Source: Candidatus Omnitrophota bacterium
GTDB taxonomy: Bacteria; Ratteibacteria; UBA8468; B48-G9; DTJG01
NCBI GenBank assembly: GCA_023818725.1
Contig: JAMWBX010000068.1
Coordinates: 1 to 6,993 of the forward strand
Length of the DNA stretch: 6,993 nt
Reading direction: 5' to 3'
Part shown: in pieces, positions 1 to 6,067 of the stretch
Numbering within the stretch: position 1 is the stretch's first letter
How the letters are laid out: each line of letters begins with the position of its first letter
Program-made: the position numbers and the translations under genes
Notes under the pieces: generated by a model
What the model was told of the DNA's origin: nothing
Database searches by the model: none
Seen by the model: only the letters and a program-made list of their open reading frames with translations

Positions 1-714
1 ATCTCCCATCAAGAAAACATTTTTCTCCTTTGCATACTCCTTAGCTTCGCAGAGTTGATTGTAGCAAATAAACTGAACCCACTTATGGAATAAAATTTCG
101 TTTTTGTAAGAAAACATAATTTTATCAATTTTTTCAGTCGAATTTTGCGCAAAAGGTTTTTCCCATTGACACCAGGCAGCGCCATTATGCAGCTTTTTTA
201 AAACCTGATAAATCGCAAAATCATCAAGCCAGTATTGTGTTAATTTTGTAAAATGAAAAAATTCAGAGTCGGAACAAACTTCATCAAAATTATCTTCAAA
301 TATCCATCTTAGTAGTTTTAGCTTTTCATCTCTTACCCTGTAATCGCATCTATTGTCTCTGCCTGACAAATAATGCGACTGCAAAGATTTTATTGTGTGC
401 TGTGAAAAGGTTTTTCCCCTGTAAGAAAAATTTGAAATTGAGATATAAACAGGATCAATCGCAAATGAGCTTATCGCATTATAAGGACAATTATCAAATC
501 CAGCATAATTCAGAGGAAGAATCTGAAGAATTGTGCTTTTTGTTTTCACGCATAAGTCAACAAGTAATTTTAGATCAAAGAAATCTCCAGTTCCTGCACT
601 TTGCAAAGAATGCACAGAAAAAAGAGGAACAAGAATTCCTGCTTTCTTCTTTATACCAATTTTTTTCCAGTGTCTGCCTGAGGGTGCGAAATAAAGATTT
701 TCATAAATTGCCAT
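1..714 (-). CDS. malQ: 4-alpha-glucanotransferase (amylomaltase, GH77), N-terminal 238 residues, cut by the left window edge
   Basis: The enzyme moves alpha-1,4-glucan segments between maltooligosaccharides in the cytoplasm, in maltodextrin, glycogen or starch metabolism. The visible 238 codons match the GH77 N-terminal region. AGILVPLFSVHS at 25-36 is followed by GTGDFFDL (41-48), ILQILPLN (62-69) and CPYNAISSFAIDPVYISI (76-93). Further on come YWLDDFAIYQVLKK (161-174), two Trp at 181 and 184, FHKWVQFICYNQL (209-221) and FLMGD at the edge. The family's catalytic Asp and Glu residues lie further downstream, outside the window, so activity cannot be judged. The ATG at 714-712 is chosen because it follows an AAGGA ribosome-binding site and opens directly into the family N-terminus. 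It overlaps the end of hisC by 14 nt, so the two are probably coupled. No frameshift is visible. Family assignment is confident; the physiological substrate is inferred. Confidence 0.93.
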   Translation of the reverse strand, partial: MAIYENLYFAPSGRHWKKIGIKKKAGILVPLFSVHSLQSAGTGDFFDLKLLVDLCVKTKSTILQILPLNYAGFDNCPYNAISSFAIDPVYISISNFSYRGKTFSQHTIKSLQSHYLSGRDNRCDYRVRDEKLKLLRWIFEDNFDEVCSDSEFFHFTKLTQYWLDDFAIYQVLKKLHNGAAWCQWEKPFAQNSTEKIDKIMFSYKNEILFHKWVQFICYNQLCEAKEYAKEKNVFLMGD

Positions 715-1759
715 AAAATTCCTTAATACCATTCAAAAGCCGTTTCATCTCTTTTTTGCTTCCAATGGTAATTCTGACAAAATTTTCCAGTTCCTTGATG
801 TTCCAGAAATATCGTATAAGGATCTTTCTTTGTTTAAGAAATTCATAAAGATTTTTTGCTGTATCTTTGGGCGGACGAACAAGTAAAAAGTTGGCGGACG
901 AAGGAAACACATAAAAATTCAATTTATTAAGTTCACCTGCCAGATATTCTCTAATTTTTACGATTTTCTTGCAGTTTCTCAAAACATAGCCATAGTTTTC
1001 CATTGCGGCAATTCCAGCTGCCTGCGACAATATATTAACATTGTAGGAGTCCTTAATCGAAAATAGCGCGGAAATTAACTCAGGCCTTCCAAAGCAATAT
1101 CCCAGTCTTATTCCCGCAAGTGAGAAGGATTTTGAAAAACTTCTTGAAACGATAACATTTTGGAACTTTTTTACCAGTTTCAGACAGTTATATGCTGCAA
1201 AGTCAACATATGCTTCATCGATTACAACTACTCTTTTTGTTACTGATGCAATTTTTTCAATTTTCTTTACTGAATGAAGTCTGCCTGAAGGAGAATCAGG
1301 ATTTGCAATAATTTTCATACAATCATTAAAATCTTCAACAAAACTTTCAGGAATGCTGAAGTCCTTTTTTAGCATTATTCTTACTGGCTTTCTGTCAGAG
1401 ATAATGCTTATTGTTTCATAAAGGGGATAACTCGGATAAAGGAAAACTATTTTCTCATTTACGCTGGAAAAAGCGCTGAAACTTAACCTGAGAATTTCAT
1501 CAGAACCATTCCCAACAAAAATCCATTCTGGCGAAAACCCGTAACGTTTTCCTATGGCTTTTCTAAGTTCATTCGCTTGAGGGTCAGGATATTTTCTCAA
1601 CGAGGCATCAACTTTGCTTCTGATTTTCTCAAGTATTATTTGAGGCGGACCAAAAGGGTTTTCGTTTGTGTTAAGCTTTATAAATCCTTTTTCCTGTGGC
1701 TGTTCGCCTGGCACATAGGAAGTAAGGTTATCAAAAATTCTGTTAAGCAAATTTTTCAT
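701..1759 (-). CDS. hisC: Histidinol-phosphate aminotransferase (PLP-dependent, fold type I)
   Basis: It transfers an amino group from glutamate to imidazole-acetol phosphate, giving histidinol phosphate in histidine synthesis; it is cytosolic and usually a homodimer. The 352-residue length is typical. Motifs run in the family order: YVPGEQP (15-21), LNTNENPFGPP (29-39), KYPDP (56-60), GNGSDEIL (83-90), YPSYPLYE (108-115), NPDSPSG (153-159), VVVIDEAYVDFA (177-188) with Asp181 for the PLP pyridine nitrogen, and SRSFSKSFSLAGIRLGY (205-221) with Lys210 as the predicted Schiff-base lysine. SANFLLVR (288-295) and the FVRITIG segment (327-333), which holds the substrate-carboxylate Arg329, follow. 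NPDSPSG differs slightly from the common NPNNPTG, at a loop that varies within the family. No other his gene is visible. Such enzymes can also act on aromatic amino acids, so the exact substrate is inferred. The start is preceded only by a weak GGGA. malQ overlaps its 3' end. Confidence 0.94.
   Translation of the reverse strand: MKNLLNRIFDNLTSYVPGEQPQEKGFIKLNTNENPFGPPQIILEKIRSKVDASLRKYPDPQANELRKAIGKRYGFSPEWIFVGNGSDEILRLSFSAFSSVNEKIVFLYPSYPLYETISIISDRKPVRIMLKKDFSIPESFVEDFNDCMKIIANPDSPSGRLHSVKKIEKIASVTKRVVVIDEAYVDFAAYNCLKLVKKFQNVIVSRSFSKSFSLAGIRLGYCFGRPELISALFSIKDSYNVNILSQAAGIAAMENYGYVLRNCKKIVKIREYLAGELNKLNFYVFPSSANFLLVRPPKDTAKNLYEFLKQRKILIRYFWNIKELENFVRITIGSKKEMKRLLNGIKEFYGNL
720..724 (-). promoter_or_regulatory. 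Ribosome-binding site of malQ inside the hisC 3' end
   Basis: On the minus strand AAGGA lies 5 nt before the malQ ATG, within the last codons of hisC (the Lys-Glu codons near its C-terminus). It supports the start at 714 and suggests that ribosomes finishing hisC can start malQ. The other nearby ATG, at 704-702, is in another frame that stops after 17 codons. Confidence 0.6.
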
Positions 1760-1828
1760 CTACAATCCCAGTCTGAAATATGGTAATATAGATAGGTCCT
1801 GATAATTATATCACAACCTTTAATAAGT
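1760..1828. promoter_or_regulatory. Divergent hisC / mutS intergenic region
   Basis: This 69-bp AT-rich gap must hold the start signals for both the hisC-malQ and the mutS-mutL transcripts. The clearest element is the extended -10 on the hisC strand. It also contains a perfect 8-bp palindrome (ATAATTAT, 1802-1809) that overlaps that -10. For the mutS strand only weak -10-like hexamers are seen (GATAAT at 1801-1806, TTTAAT at 1819-1824), neither with a good -35. In the mutS frame TAG at 1793-1795 blocks any longer N-terminus, and no ATG, GTG or TTG precedes 1829. Confidence 0.6.
1805..1813 (-). promoter_or_regulatory. Extended -10 promoter for hisC-malQ
   Basis: Read on the minus strand, TGATATAAT is a consensus TATAAT preceded by the TGn extension. 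No convincing -35 lies 16-18 bp upstream, as is common for extended -10 promoters. It would start transcription near 1798, giving a leader of about 40 nt before the hisC ATG. The region corresponding to -35 falls on the mutS start codon, so the two divergent start regions overlap. Seen in sequence only; activity is inferred. Confidence 0.5.
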
Positions 1829-4357
1829 ATGGAAAACCTTACTCCTATGTTGAGGCAGTATCGAGAAATTAAGAGTAAGCATAGCGATTGCATCCTGTTT
1901 TTCAGATTGGGCGACTTCTATGAAATGTTCTACGAAGATGCGGTAAAAGCATCAGGGATTCTTGACCTTGTTTTAACCTCCAGGGATGCAGGAAAAGCAG
2001 GCAGAATTCCAATGTGTGGAATCCCATTTCACGCGGCTGACTCATACATTGGACGGCTTATTAAACAGGGGTTTAAGGTTGCCATATGCGAACAAACAGA
2101 AGACCCTTCAAAGGCAAAAGGTATTGTTAAAAGAGAGGTTGTCAGAATCATAAGCGCTGGAACATACCTGGACGAAACTTCAATAGCAAGGTGCTTGATT
2201 TCAGTCGTACTTGACCGAAATCGTATCGGGATTGCTTTTCTCGAAACCACAGGGGGGAAAGTCAGGGCAAATCAATACTCCAGCAGCGATAACCTTGCAG
2301 GAATACTGGCAAAAATGCCTGTTTACGAGATAGTTTATCCTGAGTCAAATCATAAGCAGATTTCCACAATACTGGAAGAAATCTCAGGAAAAGCCAAAAA
2401 TTTCACCCTCAGCAGTCAGGAAGACTGGAAGTTCAATCTTGATACCGCAATAAGAAACATCTGTGAACATTTCGAAATTCAGTCTGTAGATGTCACTGAC
2501 CTACGGGGAAAACCACTTGCCATCAGAGCAACAGGAGGGCTGCTGGAATATGTAAGAGCACTGACAAAAACCCGGATGCACCACATAGACAAAATTGCTC
2601 TCTATGATGATTCCGAGTATGTCTACATATCACCATCTGCCATCAAAGGCCTCGAGATTGAAGCTCTTATTAAAGTACTTGACAGAACTAACACAGCCGC
2701 AGGAAAAAGATTATTGAGAGAATGGATTATGCATCCTCTAAAGGATGTTGAAAAAATCACGGAAAGGCAACAGGCAGTTATGATTCTGAAAGACAATCAA
2801 AATATTCAAACATCCCTTGTTCAAATTCTTAAACAAACATATGACATTGAAAAAGCACTCTCAAGGCTCAGTAGCGGATACTTGAATCCAAAGGATATAG
2901 TTGCTATTAAAGAGACTCTTAATCAAATTCCTGATGTAAGCAAAGTTCTTGAGCCAATCTCCGATACCAGCAGATATTTTCAGATCGGCGATATTCAAAA
3001 ACTGCGCGAAATTCTTAACCAGGCAATAAATCCAGATCTTCCACCGACTTCGCCCGAAGGCGAGATTATAAAAAAAGGGTTCAGTGCAGAGCTCGACTTT
3101 TACAGAAATATAAAAGAAAATGCAAATCAGTGGCTAAAAAACTACCAGTCAGAAGAAGCACAAAAAACAGGCATAGGTTCGCTAAAAATAGGATACACTC
3201 AGGTCTTTGGATATTATATTGAGATAAGTAAGGCAAATCTGCATCTTGTACCTGATAGGTATACTAGAAAGCAAACCCTTGTTAATGCAGAAAGGTTCAT
3301 AACGCCTGAGTTAAAAGATTTCGAGGAAAAGATGCTTTCGTCTCAACAAAAAATCGTCGAGATTGAAAATAATATTGTAAAAGAAATTGTATCAAAGATT
3401 CTGGAGTACTCGAAAGAAATACATCAACTTGCCAGCTCAATTGCTGCGCTGGATGTCCTTGTTTCTTTCTGTATTATTGCCCGCGAAAAGGAATATGTCA
3501 AACCTGAAATCGACAACTTCGATGAAATCATAATCAAGGATGGAAGACATCCGCTTGTTGAATCCTTTATCGAAAATAGATTTATACCAAACGATACACT
3601 TGTTGATTGCAGAGAAAACAGAATGTTAATAATTACTGGACCAAATATGGCAGGAAAATCAACCTACATCAGGCAGGTAGCCATACTTGTCATAATGGCG
3701 CAAAGCGGCTCCTTTATACCTGCTTCCAGCGCAAAAATCGGGCTTGTGGACAAGGTATTTGCAAGAATTGGCGCCCATGATGAAATTGCAAAAGGCCAAA
3801 GCACTTTCATGGTGGAAATGTCAGAAACAGCATCGATTCTTTCCAATCTTTCCCCAAAAAGTCTGGTGATTCTTGACGAGATAGGAAGGGGCACAAGCAC
3901 ATATGACGGATTATCCCTTGCTTGGGCCGTGGCGGAATATCTCTATGAAAAAAAAATAAGAACACTTTTCGCCACACATTTCCACGAACTAGTTGAACTT
4001 GAAAGAACACATCCTTATGTAAAAAATTACAATGTTGCAGTAAAACAGTGGCAGGGAGAAATTATATTTCTCCATAAAATAGTTCCCGGTGGAACCGATC
4101 AGAGTTATGGAATCTATGTGGCAAAATTGGCAGGCATTCCATCAAAAGTAATAGAGCGTTCAAAAGAGATTTTAAAAGAACTTGAGTCGGGAGAAAAGTT
4201 TTCATATGGAGAAAAACAGCAGTTCTTTTTATTCAGCCGACAGACAGATTCCTTGCTGGAAGAACTAAAAAATGAAATAAAAAGCTTGAATCCTGATGAA
4301 ATATCCCCACTTCAGGCACTACAAAAAATCTACCAGTGGAAAAAATTGCTGGAGTAA
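1829..4357 (+). CDS. mutS: DNA mismatch-recognition ATPase MutS (MutS1 type)
   Basis: MutS scans DNA for mispairs and small loops, then becomes an ATP-bound clamp that recruits MutL. At 842 residues it has the full MutS1 layout. The mismatch-binding domain I (about 1-115) carries the wedge motif FYE at 30-32 in FFRLGDFYEMF. The connector domain follows (about 120-250), then the core and lever domains (about 260-560) with the clamp around 420-500. In the ATPase, the Walker A TGPNMAGKST is at 603-612, the trans-acting GQSTFMVEM loop at 656-664, the Walker B LVILDEIGRGTSTYDG at 679-694 and the ATHFHE His segment at 715-720. QFFLF (798-802) fits the QxxLF beta-clamp peptide, and PLQALQKIYQWKK (827-839) is the usual C-terminal segment. 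The ATG at 1829 is the first usable start after an in-frame TAG, but it lacks a Shine-Dalgarno sequence. A run of nine A (3948-3956) lies in the ATPase region. mutL follows after 12 bp. Confidence 0.98.
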   Translation: MENLTPMLRQYREIKSKHSDCILFFRLGDFYEMFYEDAVKASGILDLVLTSRDAGKAGRIPMCGIPFHAADSYIGRLIKQGFKVAICEQTEDPSKAKGIVKREVVRIISAGTYLDETSIARCLISVVLDRNRIGIAFLETTGGKVRANQYSSSDNLAGILAKMPVYEIVYPESNHKQISTILEEISGKAKNFTLSSQEDWKFNLDTAIRNICEHFEIQSVDVTDLRGKPLAIRATGGLLEYVRALTKTRMHHIDKIALYDDSEYVYISPSAIKGLEIEALIKVLDRTNTAAGKRLLREWIMHPLKDVEKITERQQAVMILKDNQNIQTSLVQILKQTYDIEKALSRLSSGYLNPKDIVAIKETLNQIPDVSKVLEPISDTSRYFQIGDIQKLREILNQAINPDLPPTSPEGEIIKKGFSAELDFYRNIKENANQWLKNYQSEEAQKTGIGSLKIGYTQVFGYYIEISKANLHLVPDRYTRKQTLVNAERFITPELKDFEEKMLSSQQKIVEIENNIVKEIVSKILEYSKEIHQLASSIAALDVLVSFCIIAREKEYVKPEIDNFDEIIIKDGRHPLVESFIENRFIPNDTLVDCRENRMLIITGPNMAGKSTYIRQVAILVIMAQSGSFIPASSAKIGLVDKVFARIGAHDEIAKGQSTFMVEMSETASILSNLSPKSLVILDEIGRGTSTYDGLSLAWAVAEYLYEKKIRTLFATHFHELVELERTHPYVKNYNVAVKQWQGEIIFLHKIVPGGTDQSYGIYVAKLAGIPSKVIERSKEILKELESGEKFSYGEKQQFFLFSRQTDSLLEELKNEIKSLNPDEISPLQALQKIYQWKKLLE

Positions 4358-4363
4358 AAGGAG
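4357..4363 (+). promoter_or_regulatory. Strong ribosome-binding site that fixes the TTG start of mutL
   Basis: AAAGGAG begins on the last base of the mutS stop codon and lies 6 nt before TTG at 4370-4372. The spacing and strength decide the mutL start, since the next residues (GKIQTLPEELISKIAAGE) are the normal MutL N-terminus and no ATG is available there. The layout suggests coupling to mutS translation. Confidence 0.8.
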
Positions 4364-4369
4364 TAAAAA

Positions 4370-6064
4370 TTGGGAAAGATTCAGACGCTTCCTGAAGAAC
4401 TGATAAGCAAAATTGCAGCAGGCGAGATTATAGAACGACCAGCCTCTATTTTAAAAGAACTTATTGAAAATTCCATTGATGCAGGTGCAAGAAAGATAGT
4501 TGTCAATGTAACAAGAGGTGGAAAAGATCTTATCGTTGTCAGGGATGATGGAACTGGCATCGAAAAAGATGATATCCCATTATTATTTCACAGGCATTCA
4601 ACAAGCAAAATAAAAAGGTTCGAAGATCTGTTTCGAATTAGCAGTATGGGGTTTAGAGGAGAAGCACTTTACAGTATTGCTTCGGTTTCAGAGGTTTTTT
4701 TAAGGACGAAAACTGCGGATGAACCAACAGGATGGGAAGTGCACATAAGAAATGGTAAAAAAACCGAACCCAAGCCTGTATCCATGCAAAAAGGGACTGA
4801 GGTAGAAGTGCACAACATTTTTTCAAATGTACCGGTTAGAAGAAAATTTCTTAAGTCAGATGCAACCGAATTTCGAAAGATCCTAGATTTTTTTGTCCTT
4901 TATGCCATCGTATACCCATCACTCCACTTTGTACTTATTCATAACAAAAAGACGATCTTCGATTTGCCATGTGAGAAACTCAAAAAGTCAAGGATTAGCA
5001 AAATCTTTAATATCAACCCGCAGCATCTTCTTGAAATTTTCTGGAAGTCTATTGACAATACCGTTTCCATAGAAGCAATTGTCGGCGACATAAACTTATA
5101 CAGACCCAGAAAGGACATGCAGTTTATTTTTGTCAATAATCGACCAGTTCAACATAGCGGACTATCATTTACAATCAACGGTGTCTATCACAATCTGATA
5201 CCAGCGGAATTTTACCCGGTATTTGCATTTTTTTTCAACCTGAAAAAAGAAGATGTTGATATAAATGTCCATCCTTCAAAGAGAGAAGTGAAAATAAAAA
5301 ATGAAGCAGATCTACTCAATCTTACAAAGAGTGTGCTTGAAGAAAATCTCATTAAAAAACCGAGGCCAAAAATCTTACAAGTTCAATCAGAAATTAAATC
5401 TGAAGCGACCTTAATATCTGAAAAAACTGAATCGTATCACAAAGAAGAAACACAAAAGACAATTTTTTTTCAAAAGCAGATTGAAACACAAAACCATAAC
5501 GACTTCAAAAGCCGGTTTCTTAAATCCCAATTTGTAGCAATAGTCTTCCAGACATATTTAATTTTCGAGGCCTCTGATTGCATTTTTTTTGTTGACTATC
5601 ATGCAGCCCATGAGAGAATAACATTTGAAAACCTCCTTATCCAGGCGAAAAAAGGTAAAATAAAAACAGAGCAGTTGCTGATCCCAGCAAGCATACCGCT
5701 GTCAACACATGAAATAATAGCATGGCAATCATGGGGAAAAATAAAACTGGAAGAAATTGGATTCGCTAGCACCCAGTGGGATGACCGAACCATTGCCATT
5801 TATTCTTGCCCTGAAGGTATTAAAAATCCGATTCAGGCGGTCAGAAACATCCTTGCTGAAAGTAATATTAACTTCGACATAGAAACGCTTTTGAAAAAAG
5901 CCTGCAGGAATTCAACTATGGCAGGTGAAAAAATATCAAACCAAGAAGCAGAAACATTAAAGACCTCCCTGATTTCATGCGACCAGCCCCTTGTTTGTCC
6001 ACACGGAAGGCCCACAGTTATAGAAATTAACAAAAGATTTATTGAAAAGCAGTTCTTCAGATAA
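4370..6064 (+). CDS. mutL: DNA mismatch-repair protein MutL with C-terminal endonuclease domain
   Basis: MutL couples MutS mismatch recognition to strand cutting. The N-terminal GHKL ATPase (about 1-330) shows KELIENSIDAGA (29-40) with catalytic Glu30 and Asn34, DDGTGI (59-64), HSTSKI (76-81), GFRGEAL (94-100), a GTEVEV/NVPVRRKF block (142-160), FVNNRPV (254-260) and DVDINVHPSKREVKI (295-309). A short Lys/Glu-rich linker (about 331-385) explains the modest length of 564. The C-terminal domain holds DYHAAHERITFE (409-420), matching the nuclease metal motif DQHA(X)2E(X)4E except for Tyr410. ACR (511-513), CPHGRP (543-548) and the terminal FFR complete the nuclease signature. QLLIP (435-439) sits where the clamp-binding peptide of nicking MutLs lies. 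This predicts MutH-independent, clamp-directed nicking. The gene starts at TTG and follows mutS in an operon. The stop is 3 bp from the end of the convergent glycosidase gene. Confidence 0.97.
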   Translation: MGKIQTLPEELISKIAAGEIIERPASILKELIENSIDAGARKIVVNVTRGGKDLIVVRDDGTGIEKDDIPLLFHRHSTSKIKRFEDLFRISSMGFRGEALYSIASVSEVFLRTKTADEPTGWEVHIRNGKKTEPKPVSMQKGTEVEVHNIFSNVPVRRKFLKSDATEFRKILDFFVLYAIVYPSLHFVLIHNKKTIFDLPCEKLKKSRISKIFNINPQHLLEIFWKSIDNTVSIEAIVGDINLYRPRKDMQFIFVNNRPVQHSGLSFTINGVYHNLIPAEFYPVFAFFFNLKKEDVDINVHPSKREVKIKNEADLLNLTKSVLEENLIKKPRPKILQVQSEIKSEATLISEKTESYHKEETQKTIFFQKQIETQNHNDFKSRFLKSQFVAIVFQTYLIFEASDCIFFVDYHAAHERITFENLLIQAKKGKIKTEQLLIPASIPLSTHEIIAWQSWGKIKLEEIGFASTQWDDRTIAIYSCPEGIKNPIQAVRNILAESNINFDIETLLKKACRNSTMAGEKISNQEAETLKTSLISCDQPLVCPHGRPTVIEINKRFIEKQFFR

Positions 6065-6067
6065 AGA

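Noticed and set aside
393..716. 107-codon plus-strand reading frame
   Set aside because: It lies entirely opposite malQ, whose minus-strand frame shows clear GH77 conservation. The plus-strand product has no recognisable features.
1577..1786. 69-codon plus-strand frame across the hisC start
   Set aside because: It is antisense to hisC codons with strong family motifs, and I see no sign that it is a gene.
3664..4010. Two minus-strand frames opposite the MutS ATPase
   Set aside because: They mirror the Walker B and signature-loop codons of mutS and overlap each other in different frames; they are shadows.
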